A stretch of 64,000 nt of DNA from Gemmataceae bacterium (GCA_019748295.1 JAIEPT010000132.1:1-64000); one strand, 5' to 3'. Counted from the stretch's first letter, positions 18,901 through 27,715 are shown. Numbers and translations: made by a program. Notes: a model not told the origin generated them from the letters alone.

Positions 18901-19399
18901 ATTTTTCCCAGTCGGCATCGGTACGGTCCCAATCCATCCAGTAGCCGAGGCGGATCGATTGGTCGGTCTGCCGGCGTGCGAATTTGTTGACGCGGTCCTT
19001 GCACTCGGCGACGAACGTATCGATGCTTTTGAAGCGATCGCCATGTACGAGGTTTTCGATATCTCGCTTGGAATCCAGCTTCATGCCGCGCGATTTCAGG
19101 TCGCGTTCGACTTCGACTTCGACCCACAGGCCCTGGCAATCGAAGCCGTTCTGCCAGCGCAGCTCATGCCCGGTCATCGCGAAATAGCGCTGGTAGGCAT
19201 CCTTGTAGGTGCGGCCCCACGCATGGTGCACGCCCATCGGATTGTTGGCAGTGATGGGCCCATCGAGGAAGGACCACTTCGGCTTGCCGCGAACAATCTC
19301 GCGCAGCTTTTGGAAGGCCTGAATCTTGTCCCAAAACTCGAGAGTACGGCGTTCCTGAGCGGGAAAATCGACCTGCGTCTCCACCTTCTCGAACGGCAT
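15947..19399 (-). CDS. ileS: Isoleucyl-tRNA synthetase
   Basis: A 1,150-residue class I synthetase that charges tRNA-Ile with isoleucine. The HIGH-equivalent is GVHH at residues 56-59 within 'ANNPMGVHHAWGRTYKD'. The KMSKS-equivalent is HKSKG within 'MHKSKGN' at 678-684. A CP1 editing-domain insertion, Cys pairs resembling zinc-binding sites ('PWCGRCGAG' near 210, 'HCWRCKTEL' near 470) and a long C-terminal anticodon-binding region are present. Both signature motifs differ from the E. coli-type enzyme, so this belongs to a divergent, eukaryote-like branch. No T-box leader is visible in the 600 bases upstream. It is probably an essential single-copy gene, but that cannot be tested here. Confidence 0.92.
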   Translation of the reverse strand: MPFEKVETQVDFPAQERRTLEFWDKIQAFQKLREIVRGKPKWSFLDGPITANNPMGVHHAWGRTYKDAYQRYFAMTGHELRWQNGFDCQGLWVEVEVERDLKSRGMKLDSKRDIENLVHGDRFKSIDTFVAECKDRVNKFARRQTDQSIRLGYWMDWDRTDADWEKSPDERKSYFTMAERNNYAIWGFLKKCFDRSLIYKAYDAMPWCGRCGAGISQQEMNEGYKLVAHRSVFVKLPLRGRTNEFLLAWTTTPWTLTSNVGAAVNPNLTYLKVKHKPKHDEEFYYVAKGAFTVQRLEEQFKRKEWVEGVQKLKTLEQIFKEKGGYEIVGEVKGADMVGWAYDGPFDELPAQQHAYGYPKAIADVVQAQKWGPGESGKAVHRVVAWDMVGETEGTGIVHIAPGCGKEDFALGKTCGLVPIAPLDDSGVFLPGFGELSGKSALDPAAIDWILDNLQKKGLLLAVEKYPHSYPHCWRCKTELLFRLVDEWFIGMSWREEIMRVVENATFLPEELNGRARELDWLKNMGDWMISKKRFWGLALPIWVDEKTGDFEVIGSREELKARAAEGWQEFDGHTPHRPWIDLVKIRNPKTGNLMSRIPDVGNPWLDAGIVPYSTMGYFESREEWQQWFPADFIVECFPGQFRNWFYAILAMSTMMEQKPPFKVLLGHALVRDDQGEEMHKSKGNSIAFEDASDNGYETVMKDGKKAMHPPLGADLMRWMYCRQNPLANINFGPTLADEVRSKVVMKLWNTYAFFSNYARLDGFDPAATPIPVSDRPDIDRWILSDLQHLIATARKSFEAFRVVDFCQEAEKFIDDKLSNWYVRRNRRRFWKSDKGSDKTAAYQTLYEVLTTLAKLIAPVVPFLAEELYQSLVVAVHPKGSVSTSVHHCAYPEANASLIDAGLSEEIEALLDLVSLGSAARNAVKIKVRQPLAELKIQPGSDADRRAVERFADQITEELNLKKVTLHQGEKPLLSFEVKLNPKAAGPKFGQRIQAAQKAIAAAKHDELAAQLQSGKPVDLKLEGDPALLEIGDVWIQPKTPKDWAGLADRARQMLLDARITPELMLEGLAREVVRHVQSSRKEADLQAEDRITLHVAAADADIAKAIDQHWAYISTETLATTRAASIIGDGAFKTEVKIDGKPLTIALKKA

Positions 19400-20000
19400 G
19401 ACGAACCTCGATGAACGCGCGTGCGGATATTCGGAAAGCGTATTCTACGAGGTGAGGAATTGAACCACAGAGGCATAGAGAACACAGAGAAAGTCAAGGA
19501 CGAAGCACCCAAGCCCAGGGGCGAGCGTAGCGAGCTCCTGGGTTCCAGACCGAAAACACATTCCCCTTCCGACACTCCGATCCCAGGAGCTCGCTACGCT
19601 CGCCCCTGGGCTTGGGCGTCTTTTTTTATCGGCATCGGCAATGCATCGTCGGTTCGTTCGATGGAGACGCCGGTTTCCGTGGTTTCCGTGACCGCCAGCT
19701 TTTCGACCTTCAAGCCGCGGAGAAACGTGGGGATCACCGTCGTTGAAGGCCGAGGAAAGATGGAGAATCACTCCGGATTCTGCGGCGTTCGCCCAGCTTC
19801 GCATCCATTCGATTTCTTTGACCAAAGTCGCAAAAACGCCCAACTGTTTCGTTTGAACTGCCGATAAAGCGGGTGAGGGAATCTGTGCGGCACGCCCAGG
19901 GAAGCCGTAGTGTGGGTGGACGCACGAACGCGCCCACGGTGTCCTTCGCGTGAACAAGTGAAGCCGTACTGCGAGCCTGCCGCTCGCTGGAGGCGCCGAC
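19400..20000. other. Intergenic region with a palindromic repeat (19508-19616)
   Basis: No credible gene. At 19508-19616 two inverted arms of about 40 bases (CCCAAGCCCAGGGGCGAGCG..., with AGCGAGCTCCTGGG) flank a spacer of about 33 bases. The same element occurs between lipB-like and lipA at 50655-50739. Just upstream, 'AACCACAGAGGCATAGAGAA' at about 19461 resembles low-complexity ACAGAG strings that are scattered in many environmental genomes. Confidence 0.7.
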
Positions 20001-21086
20001 GTGTTTCGGAACCTATCGCTGACGCTAGTCATCACTGCCATGCTCGCATCGGGGCTGTGCGCTCAGGCCCCCGAAAGCGCGACACCCGCCAGCGAAGCGC
20101 GTCAGGAATGCGTCCCGCTTTGTCGGCTGCCGCGTTGCCATGATGAACCTCGCATCGTTCGATTCGGCGCTCCGCGCTGCATCGTCGAGCCGACGAAAAC
20201 GGTTTGCTGCCCGGCTGCGTCGCGGGGAGTGGTTGGCGAGCGCCACTGCTTGACGATCGGCGCCATGCGTCAGGCGATGAAGCCGACGCTGGCCAAGACC
20301 GTCGTTGAGAAAACGCAGATCGCCAAAGCGGCTTCGAAAAACCTCCGAATCGCGCCGCCCCCCGCTCCGATCCGCAAGGCGACTTCCGAACCCATCGTTC
20401 GCAAACCGGCTCCGGTCGCTCAGCCGGCACAAGTGATCTTGCCGACTTCCGCATGCTCGAAATGCACGACCGACAAGGTAGCGCCTGCTCGCGTCGAATG
20501 CGTTCCATCGAAGTCCCCGACAACGGCGTGCTCTTCTTGTTCCAAGTGCAGCGCGTGCGAGAAAACGCCGCGGATTGTCCCGTGTCCATGCGACGTAGCC
20601 GCGAAAAACGTTGCTGGCCCGCGCGTTGCTGCCCAACCGGGCGACTTCCATGCGGCGCCCCCCGTGATTCGCTTCGGGGTCAGCGTGCCGGAAACGAATG
20701 TGCCGATCCGATCGCTGCCGGACGAACTTCCGATGTCGAGCCCGCGCAGCGTGCCTTCCGGTTTGCAAAGCCAACTCGGCGAAGTGCGGTTTGATGCCGT
20801 GCCGGTCCCGGCCTCCATGCCCGCGATCACGACCGCGGCAAGCACTTCGGCGCGGATCGTGACCGGCCAAGTGGCACACTTTCGCAAGAACTGGCGCCTC
20901 CGCTACTCCGGCGTGGAAATCGACGACGAGTTTGGCGGCAGCGTGGTACTCTCGGGCGCCGGTTTGGAACAACTGCAAGATGGCCAAGTCGTTCGCGTAA
21001 GCGGCGTGATCACGCCTTCTTCGATTCGCAATGAAACGGCCGTGCTCGAAGTGCGAACCATGGAGATTCTCCGCGTTCGTCGCTAG
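20001..21086 (+). CDS. Exported Cys-rich protein with a small C-terminal beta-barrel-like domain
   Basis: A 361-residue protein starting at GTG, 7 bases after GGAGG. A signal peptide ends near 'ASGLCAQA'. Residues 30-230 are low complexity, Ala/Pro/Lys-rich, with many cysteines, including clusters such as 'CSKCTTDK' and 'ACSSCSKCSACEK'. The last 75 residues form a regular beta pattern (TGQVAHFRKNWRLRYSG..., LQDGQVVRVSGVI) reminiscent of an OB-like fold. Cysteines could form disulfides in the envelope or bind metal. I do not recognise the family and infer no function beyond export. Confidence 0.6.
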   Translation: MFRNLSLTLVITAMLASGLCAQAPESATPASEARQECVPLCRLPRCHDEPRIVRFGAPRCIVEPTKTVCCPAASRGVVGERHCLTIGAMRQAMKPTLAKTVVEKTQIAKAASKNLRIAPPPAPIRKATSEPIVRKPAPVAQPAQVILPTSACSKCTTDKVAPARVECVPSKSPTTACSSCSKCSACEKTPRIVPCPCDVAAKNVAGPRVAAQPGDFHAAPPVIRFGVSVPETNVPIRSLPDELPMSSPRSVPSGLQSQLGEVRFDAVPVPASMPAITTAASTSARIVTGQVAHFRKNWRLRYSGVEIDDEFGGSVVLSGAGLEQLQDGQVVRVSGVITPSSIRNETAVLEVRTMEILRVRR

Positions 21087-21188
21087 TTCGGGTTCGCAGG
21101 CGTGAGCATACGAATGACCCTCCTCACGCGAGAGGGTTTTTCGTTGCGCCAGGCAAATGTAGAATGAGCGAACGGAGGACTGCTTCCC

Positions 21189-21800
21189 ATGTCCGTCGCC
21201 ATCGAACTTGCTCCCTCGGCAGTAGAAGTTCCGAGCAGCCATTTGCATCGATTCACGGTCGATGAGTATCATCGCATGGCTGCGGAAGGGATTTTGAAGG
21301 CGGAAGATCGGGTGGAACTTCTCGAAGGCGTGCTGGTCAAAAAGATGACGCACAACCCGCCGCACGAATACGTCATCTTGAAGCTCGACGACCTGCTGTC
21401 GGAAGTGCTGCCCAAGGGTTGGCGACGCAAATCGCAATCCCCCATCACGCTCGACTCAAGCGAGCCTGAACCGGATCTATGCATCTTTCGGGGCGACCTT
21501 CAGGCGTTTCGCAATCGTCATCCGATCCCGTCTGAGATCGGCTTGGTGATCGAGGTCGCCGATACGTCCGTGGCGCGTGACCGCAACGTGAAAACGCGAA
21601 TTTACGGCCGAGCAGGCATCGTTGCGTATTGGCTCATCAATCTGCCGGCACGGCGCGTCGAAGTCTTTTCCGAGCCGTCGCCCGCGCCGGAGGGCCCGGG
21701 TTACCTACGTTCGGAATCGTTCAGCGAAAGCGACAAAGTTCTCCTGGTGCTCGATGGCGCAGTTATCGCGACTTTCGCCGTTGCGGACCTTCTTCCTTGA
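21189..21800 (+). CDS. Uma2-family (DUF820) putative endonuclease, tandem copy 1
   Basis: A 203-residue protein with the Uma2 fold: 'HRFTVDEYHRMAAEGIL', 'DRVELLEGVLVKKM', Asp in 'EPEPDLCIFRG', Glu in 'GLVIEVADTS', and Lys in 'NVKTRIYGRAGIVAYWLI'. All PD-(D/E)xK positions are present. It is directly followed by a close paralogue (72 bases between stop and start). Both genes share a similar ribosome-binding region (GGAGGA.TGCT), showing a duplication of the gene with its leader. The biological role of the family is unknown, despite its restriction-enzyme-like fold. Confidence 0.8.
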   Translation: MSVAIELAPSAVEVPSSHLHRFTVDEYHRMAAEGILKAEDRVELLEGVLVKKMTHNPPHEYVILKLDDLLSEVLPKGWRRKSQSPITLDSSEPEPDLCIFRGDLQAFRNRHPIPSEIGLVIEVADTSVARDRNVKTRIYGRAGIVAYWLINLPARRVEVFSEPSPAPEGPGYLRSESFSESDKVLLVLDGAVIATFAVADLLP

Positions 21801-21871
21801 ATCATTCGCGGGCGAAGTCATAGATTCCCGTCGCGCCTGGGCGAAGGTAGAAGGTGCGGAGGATTGCTCCT

Positions 21872-22480
21872 ATGCCCGTCCGTATCGAACTCGCGCTGCC
21901 TGCGTCCGATTTCTCGAGCAACCAATTGCATCGGTTCACGGTCGAGGAATATCGTCGCATGGCTGCTGAGGGGATTCTCTCGGAAGCCAGCCGCGTGGAA
22001 CTGCTACTAGAGGGGGTAATCGTAAAGAAGATGACCCGCAACCCTCCTCACGATTTCACGCTGCAGCGGCTGAATCGCTGGCTGTCCCGAGTCGTTCCGC
22101 AGGGCTGGGATTGGTGCGTGCAGTCGGCGATCACCCTCGCCGACAGCGAGCCGGAACCCGACATCTCCCTCGTTCGATTCCAAGACGACGGATACAAGCG
22201 TTCGCATCCGACGGCTTCCGACACGGCACTTGCGATCGAAATCGCGGAGGCGTCGCTTCGAGAGAACCAGACCCGGAAAGCTCGCATCTATGCTCAAGCA
22301 GGCATCGATACCTATTGGATCGTCAATCTGCCTGCACGTCGCGTCGAAGCCCTGTCCGAGCCTTCTTTTGAAAGCCGAACTTATATGCGGACAGCCATGC
22401 TGGCCGAAGCGGATATTCTGAGCCTCGTTTTGGATGGCGTTCCGGTCGCATCTTTCGCCGTAGCGGACCTGCTTCCTTGA
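21872..22480 (+). CDS. Uma2-family (DUF820) putative endonuclease, tandem copy 2
   Basis: A 202-residue paralogue of the preceding gene, similar over its full length (for example 'HRFTVEEYRRMAAEGIL', 'EPEPDISLVRF', 'ALAIEIAEAS', 'KARIYAQAGIDTYWIVNLPARRVE'). The acidic and Lys positions are kept. The ATG at 21872 was chosen because it follows GGAGG at the same distance as in copy 1; a GTG at 21854 is also in frame. One residue is inserted in the 'ELLLEGVIVKKM' loop relative to copy 1. It is probably co-transcribed with copy 1. Confidence 0.8.
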   Translation: MPVRIELALPASDFSSNQLHRFTVEEYRRMAAEGILSEASRVELLLEGVIVKKMTRNPPHDFTLQRLNRWLSRVVPQGWDWCVQSAITLADSEPEPDISLVRFQDDGYKRSHPTASDTALAIEIAEASLRENQTRKARIYAQAGIDTYWIVNLPARRVEALSEPSFESRTYMRTAMLAEADILSLVLDGVPVASFAVADLLP

Positions 22481-22945
22481 ATCGCGAATCCGCGAATCGC
22501 TTGGCCCGCAATCCAAGAGCCGCGACAGCGGCGTCACATGGCTGGACTGTAGGCTGTGGTGTGACGCCGCTGCTATTGATCAACAGGAAGCGAAAACGCG
22601 ATTGCTGGCGTTGCTCCCCCTCTCCTACGGGAAAGTCCGGGAAAGGATTGGAGGTGAGGGCGCCTTTTTGGGGAGGACGCCAGCAAATTCAGCATCGCAT
22701 GGCGCAAATGTTCTGCCCTCACCCTCAGCCCCTCTCCCGGACTCGCCGATTCGGACCTTGCCCAAGCATACAAGAGCCAAGTCGATCCCCGGCGAATGAT
22801 TTCGCCTCTCTCAATCAACGGCCGGTTCGGACGCCCTTTCGAAGGCCATCTTGGGAAGGTGATCAAGAAGTTGTTCCGACATTTGACAGGCGAGAAGACT
22901 TCAGCTCCCTAAAATAAACCGCCAGCCGTTGGCCGCACGAGAACC
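22481..22945. other. Intergenic region with diverged GGGAGAGGG-type repeats
   Basis: No gene seen. At about 22611-22745 two diverged, oppositely oriented copies of the CCCTCTCC...GGTGAGGGCG element are visible. A TTGACA at 22883-22888 and TAAAAT at 22910-22915 stand upstream of the desaturase, but their 21-base spacing is too long for a standard promoter, so this is only a weak candidate. Confidence 0.55.
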
Positions 22946-24082
22946 ATGCCCGCTTTGATCGAGTCGCCGAAGCTTATGCAAAGTTCAAATCTCGAAGCTC
23001 CGCCCGCCAGCAGGTCGCCGGATCGGCTTATTTTTACCCAGAGCAACGGCTTTCGCATGGAGTTGCAGCACCGGGTCGATGCGTTTCTCGAAAGCACGGG
23101 GCGCAGGCCGCGCGATTGTTGGCAGATGTATCTCAAATCCGCGATCCTGTTCGCGACATACGGCGCCGCTTACGTTCTCCTGGTCTTTTTCGCCCAGAAC
23201 GCCTGGCAGGCCGTTCCGCTTGCGGTGCTGCTGGGGTTGGCGACTGCCGGAATCGGTTTCAACGTCCAACACGATGCCGGACACAATGCGTATTCGAACC
23301 ACCCGTGGATCAACCGGATGATGGCGATAACGCTCGACCTGATCGGCGGCAGTTCCTTCGTGTGGCGCTTCAAGCACGGTATTTTTCACCACACCTACGT
23401 CAACGTGACGGGGCACGACACGGATATCGACGTAGGTATTCTGGCGAGGCTGTCGCCGCACGAAAAGCGCTACGCATTTCATCGGTGGCAGCACATCTAC
23501 TTGTGGGCACTCTACGGACTGCTGGCGATTCAATGGCATCTTCAGAGCGATTTCTACGAAGTGCTTAAGGGCCGCATCGGCAAAATGCGCATCCCTCGCC
23601 CCCGCGGCTGGGACCTCGTTGTCTTCCTGGGCGGCAAAGCGTTCTTCTTCTGCATGGCCTTTGCGATTCCGCTATGTTTGCACTCCGTCGGCATCGTGCT
23701 CTTGTACTACGCGATTACCGCGATCACGATAGGCATCACGCTCAGCGTCGTGTTTCAGTTGGCCCACACGGTGGAAGAGGCCGACTTTCCGATGCCGGCC
23801 CCCGATTCGGGACGAATCAGCAACGAGTGGGCGGTGCACCAAGTCGAGACAACGGTCGATTTCGCGAGGAACAGCCGAATTGCGTCGTGGTGCCTGGGCG
23901 GCCTCAACTTCCAGATCGAACATCATTTGTTCCCGCGCATCTGCCACATCCACTACCCTGCCATTGCGCCGATCGTCGAGTCTACATGCCGCGAATATGG
24001 CGTGCGATACGTCGCGCATCCGACGTTTTGTGCGGGCGTTGCCTCCCACTATCGCTGGTTGCGAAAACTCAGCAAGGCGTGA
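22946..24082 (+). CDS. Membrane fatty-acid desaturase
   Basis: A 378-residue di-iron desaturase. The three histidine boxes are His109-Asp-Ala-Gly-His113, His144-Gly-Ile-Phe-His148-His149, and 'QIEHHLFP' with His326-His327. The Gln-x-Glu-His-His third box is typical of front-end (delta-5/6-like) and linoleoyl-CoA-type desaturases. No fused cytochrome b5 domain is present, so an external electron donor is needed. Hydrophobic hairpins at about 65-105 and 230-270 place the His boxes on the cytosolic face. It introduces a double bond into acyl chains; positional specificity cannot be read from sequence. The gene is monocistronic and converges with the RND pump gene. Confidence 0.85.
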   Translation: MPALIESPKLMQSSNLEAPPASRSPDRLIFTQSNGFRMELQHRVDAFLESTGRRPRDCWQMYLKSAILFATYGAAYVLLVFFAQNAWQAVPLAVLLGLATAGIGFNVQHDAGHNAYSNHPWINRMMAITLDLIGGSSFVWRFKHGIFHHTYVNVTGHDTDIDVGILARLSPHEKRYAFHRWQHIYLWALYGLLAIQWHLQSDFYEVLKGRIGKMRIPRPRGWDLVVFLGGKAFFFCMAFAIPLCLHSVGIVLLYYAITAITIGITLSVVFQLAHTVEEADFPMPAPDSGRISNEWAVHQVETTVDFARNSRIASWCLGGLNFQIEHHLFPRICHIHYPAIAPIVESTCREYGVRYVAHPTFCAGVASHYRWLRKLSKA

Positions 24083-24092
24083 TCTGGCTTGC

Positions 24093-27000
24093 TCACGCAT
24101 GTGGCGTGTATGCCGTCGCCGTCGGTGTCGCGGCCCTGGGCGGGCTGCCGCCGGCGATTCGGCGGACGACGTAGCAGAAGACCGGCGTGAGAAAGATTCC
24201 GAAGAGCGTCACGCCCACCATGCCCGCGAAGACGGCGATGCCGAGCGAACGCCGCATTTCGGCCCCGGCTCCCTGAGCGATCACCAGCGGCACCACGCCG
24301 AGGATGAACGCGAACGACGTCATCAGGATCGGACGCAAGCGAAGCTTCGATGCATCGAGCGTCGCCTGGCGAACGCCCTCCCCTTCGTCTTCGCGCTGCT
24401 TCGCGAATTCGACGATGAGAATGGCGTTTTTGCTCGCTAATCCGACCAGCACGACGAAGCCGATCTGCGTGAAGATGTTGACGTCGAGATTCGCGATCAT
24501 CACGCCGGTGATCGAGCAGAGCAAACACATCGGCACCACCAAAATGACGGCGAGCGGCAGCGACCAACTCTCGTATTGCGCCGCCAAAACCAGGAAGACG
24601 AACATCACCGCGAGCGCGAAGACCCAAATGGCGGCGTTGCCCGCCTGAAGCTGCAAGTAGGCGAGTTCGGTCCAATCCGTCGCCATTTCGGGCGGCAGCG
24701 TTTTGTCGGCGAGGTTCTGCATCATTTCGATCGCTTCGCCGGAGCTAGTGCCGGGCGCGGCATTCCCCGTAATGGCGGTCGCGGAGTACATGTTGTAGCG
24801 CATGACCATGACGGGCCCGCTCACGTCGCGCACATCCAAAACCGTCCCGAGGCGGATCATTTGGCCCTGCTTGTTGCGCACTTGCAATTGCCTGATCTTG
24901 TCCACCTCGTCGCGATACTCGTGATCGGCCTGCACATTCACCTGCCAGGTTCGGCCGAACTGGTTGTAGTTGTTCACGTAAAAGGAGCCGAGATACACCT
25001 GAAGCGTGTTGAAGATGTCGCTCGGCGTCAGGCCCAGAGCGGCGGCTTTGGTGCGGTCAATGTCAAGAAAAAGCCACGGCGTGCGGACACGCGAACTGTT
25101 GTAAAGCCCGGCCAAACCTTCGGTCTTGTTCCCCGCTTCCGTGATTTGGTCGCTGAATTGCTGAAGCTGATCGAGGCCCAAATTGCCGCGATCTTCCACG
25201 ATCAGCTTGAAGCCGCCCGTCGTACCGAGCCCTTCGACTGGGGGGCCGCCGAACGTCGAGGCCAGGGCGCCGCGCACTTCCTTTCGGCAACGATTGCGAA
25301 TCGCTTCTGCGATCGCGTCCGCCTTCCGGCCAGCGCCTCGGCGATGCTCGAATTCATCCAAGAGAACGTACATCGACCCCAGGTTCGGCGCGTTCGCGCT
25401 GAGGATCAGAGATTGCCCCGAGATACCTACAGTGTGCTTCACGCCGGGCGTTTCGCGGGCGATCTTTTCGATGCGGGCCATCATGCGTTCCGTGCGTTCC
25501 ACCGACGCGGAATCGGGAAGCTGCACATTGAGGATGACGTAGCCCTTGTCCTGCTCCGGAATGAACCCCGTCGGAGCGTGCGCGAACTGCACGGCCGTCA
25601 GCGCCAGCAGGCCGACATAGATGAGCACAAAGACGACGCTGGCGGTGAGGACTTTGCCGACAGTCCAGGCGTAGCCATCGGTCATGTGGTCGAAGAAGCG
25701 GTTGAACGCTCGGAAGAAGGCGCCCAGCACGCGATTGACGGGGCGGATGACGATCCAGCCGATGATGCCGCCGATCACTGCTCCCGGCGTGAAATACGCG
25801 AACCAAACGCCCCAGGAGAGCCACGCGGGCAGCGGTTCCTCATGCGGTCCCGGCTCCGAAGGATATCCGAAGTGGCCGGCGATGAGCCGTTTGCCGAGCC
25901 ATGCGGTGAGGAATCCGCCGAGCAGACCGAAGAACCACCAGGGGAGCGCCTCCTTCTGGTGTTCGTGTTTGCCGTCCTTCTTTTCGCTCTTGAAGATCAG
26001 CACGGCACGCGATGGCGTCATCGTGAGGGCGTTGATTGCGGAGATGATCGTCGAGACCGCGATCGTCACCGCGAACTGGCGGAAGAACTGCCCGCTGATG
26101 CCGCCGAGGAAGGCACAGGGAATGAAGACGGCGCTCAAGACGAGCGTAATCGCCAGGACGGGGCCGGTGATCTCTTCCATCGCCTTGATCGTTGCGGCCC
26201 TCGCATCGAGGCCGGTGGCGATCAATCGTTCGATGTTTTCGAGCACGACGATCGCATCGTCCACCACGATGCCGATGGCAAGCACAAGGCCGAACAGGGT
26301 GAGATTGTTGAGCGAGTAACCTAGGGCCGCCATCACGGCGAAGGTGCCGATGAGCGACACGGGGACGTCGATCATCGGCAGGATCATCGCCCGCCAATCC
26401 TGCAGGAAAAGCAGCACAACGATCGCGACGAGGACCACCGCATCGCGGAGCGTCGAGAAGACCTCGTTGACCGACTCCTCGATGAAGGGGGTTGTGTCGT
26501 AAACGATCTTGTAGGCCACGCCCTCGGGGAAACGCGCTTTCAACTCGCGCATCTTCGCGTAGATGCCGCGCGCCGTGTCGATCGCATTCGACCCAGGCAA
26601 CTGGAAGATGGATAACGCCACCGAGGGGGCGCCATCGAGCGTGCAAGATTGGTCGTATTGCTGCGAACCCAACTCCACGCGCGGCTTGCCGTCCGGCGTC
26701 TGCGTGACGACATGGCGAAGCCGAACGATGGCGGTTGCTTGCGAAGCCGCAACGGTGGAGGTGGTTCCGGTCGCGGCGGTGGAGGAGGCATCCGCGGCCG
26801 CATTGCCGTCCGAACCGGCGGGCATCGTCGTCGTGCTTTGGTCCGATTTGACGATGATATCCGCGAACTCTTCCGGCGTCGTGAGCCGGCCTTTCGTGTT
26901 GATCGTGAGCTGGAACTGCTGGCCCTTGGGGACCGGCGGTTGGCCGATCTGCCCCGCCGCCACCTGCACGTTTTGCTGGGCGATCGCTTGCACCACATCC

Positions 27001-27608
27001 ATCGCGCCGAGCTTGAGCGCGGCGAGCTTATCGGGGTCAAGCCAGGCGCGGAGGCTGTAGTCGCGCTGGCCCAGGTAGGTGATGCCCGCGACCCCGGGCA
27101 TTCGGCCCAGCTCGTCCTTGATGTAAATCGTGGCGTAATTGCTGAGAAAGGTCGCGTCTTTGGAATTGTCGGGCGAAACCAGGTTTACGATCATCATCGT
27201 GCTGGGGGACATCTTCTTGACGCTGATGCCTTCGCTCTGCACCAACGCCGGGATCACCGGCAAGGCTAGCGAGACGCGATTTTGCACGAGCACCTGGGCC
27301 ATGTCGGTATCGACGCCCAGCTTGAACGTGACGGTGAGGTTGTAATTCCCGTCATTCGTGCAACGGGACGACATGTAGGTCATCCCCTCGACGCCGCTGA
27401 TCTGCTCTTCGATCGGGGCCGCCACCGTGTCCTGCACGGTAAGGGCGTTGGCGCCGGGGTAGAACGCGGTCACCTGAACGGTCGGCGGCGTCACCTCGGG
27501 ATATTGGGCGATCGGCAGCGACCAGACGGCCACGCCCCCCGCCAGCGTGATCACGACGGAGATCACGGTGGCGAAGATGGGACGATCGATGAAGAAGCGA
27601 GAAAACAT
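24093..27608 (-). CDS. RND multidrug efflux pump, inner-membrane subunit (HAE1 type), second copy
   Basis: A 1,171-residue AcrB-like transporter. The N-terminus (MFSRFFIDRPIFATVISV) is typical. The proton-relay Asp pair is in 'GIVVDDAIVVLENIE', and the twelve-helix layout with two large periplasmic loops is intact. It is somewhat longer than AcrB (1,049). The excess lies mainly in a Ser/Thr/Ala-rich insert after 'ADIIVKSDQST' in the first periplasmic loop and in a cytosolic or loop segment around residues 540-600. It exports amphipathic compounds using the proton gradient with an adaptor and an outer-membrane channel. It is preceded by a close paralogue 107 bases upstream on the same strand and by an adaptor gene further upstream. 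Confidence 0.9.
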   Translation of the reverse strand: MFSRFFIDRPIFATVISVVITLAGGVAVWSLPIAQYPEVTPPTVQVTAFYPGANALTVQDTVAAPIEEQISGVEGMTYMSSRCTNDGNYNLTVTFKLGVDTDMAQVLVQNRVSLALPVIPALVQSEGISVKKMSPSTMMIVNLVSPDNSKDATFLSNYATIYIKDELGRMPGVAGITYLGQRDYSLRAWLDPDKLAALKLGAMDVVQAIAQQNVQVAAGQIGQPPVPKGQQFQLTINTKGRLTTPEEFADIIVKSDQSTTTMPAGSDGNAAADASSTAATGTTSTVAASQATAIVRLRHVVTQTPDGKPRVELGSQQYDQSCTLDGAPSVALSIFQLPGSNAIDTARGIYAKMRELKARFPEGVAYKIVYDTTPFIEESVNEVFSTLRDAVVLVAIVVLLFLQDWRAMILPMIDVPVSLIGTFAVMAALGYSLNNLTLFGLVLAIGIVVDDAIVVLENIERLIATGLDARAATIKAMEEITGPVLAITLVLSAVFIPCAFLGGISGQFFRQFAVTIAVSTIISAINALTMTPSRAVLIFKSEKKDGKHEHQKEALPWWFFGLLGGFLTAWLGKRLIAGHFGYPSEPGPHEEPLPAWLSWGVWFAYFTPGAVIGGIIGWIVIRPVNRVLGAFFRAFNRFFDHMTDGYAWTVGKVLTASVVFVLIYVGLLALTAVQFAHAPTGFIPEQDKGYVILNVQLPDSASVERTERMMARIEKIARETPGVKHTVGISGQSLILSANAPNLGSMYVLLDEFEHRRGAGRKADAIAEAIRNRCRKEVRGALASTFGGPPVEGLGTTGGFKLIVEDRGNLGLDQLQQFSDQITEAGNKTEGLAGLYNSSRVRTPWLFLDIDRTKAAALGLTPSDIFNTLQVYLGSFYVNNYNQFGRTWQVNVQADHEYRDEVDKIRQLQVRNKQGQMIRLGTVLDVRDVSGPVMVMRYNMYSATAITGNAAPGTSSGEAIEMMQNLADKTLPPEMATDWTELAYLQLQAGNAAIWVFALAVMFVFLVLAAQYESWSLPLAVILVVPMCLLCSITGVMIANLDVNIFTQIGFVVLVGLASKNAILIVEFAKQREDEGEGVRQATLDASKLRLRPILMTSFAFILGVVPLVIAQGAGAEMRRSLGIAVFAGMVGVTLFGIFLTPVFCYVVRRIAGGSPPRAATPTATAYTPHA

Positions 27609-27670
27609 GCTGGGCGTCTCGAATTACGTTTCTTGATACTCATCGTCAGGCAGCGATACCGCAAGTACAG

Positions 27671-27709
27671 GCTTTGCTCCCCTCTCCCTCCGGGAGAGGG
27701 GAGCAAAGC
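27671..27709. terminator. Perfect hairpin between the two RND genes
   Basis: An 18-base perfect stem with a 3-base loop (GCTTTGCTCCCCTCTCCC, tcc, and its complement). It sits just after the stop of the upstream RND gene and 63 bases before the next. It contains the core of the CCCTCTCCCTCCGGGAGAGGG element, so it may be a repeat copy used as an intergenic attenuator or mRNA-stabilising structure. No U-run follows. Confidence 0.6.
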
Positions 27710-27715
27710 CGGCAA

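Noticed and set aside
22883-22915. TTGACA...TAAAAT upstream of the desaturase as a promoter
   Set aside because: The 21-base spacing is outside the usual 16-19; kept only as a remark in the intergenic entry.
24576-26324. Long plus-strand open frame antisense to the RND pump gene
   Set aside because: It is the shadow of a high-GC coding strand: highly charged, repetitive His/Arg/Glu composition, no domain signal, and fully inside a well-supported gene.
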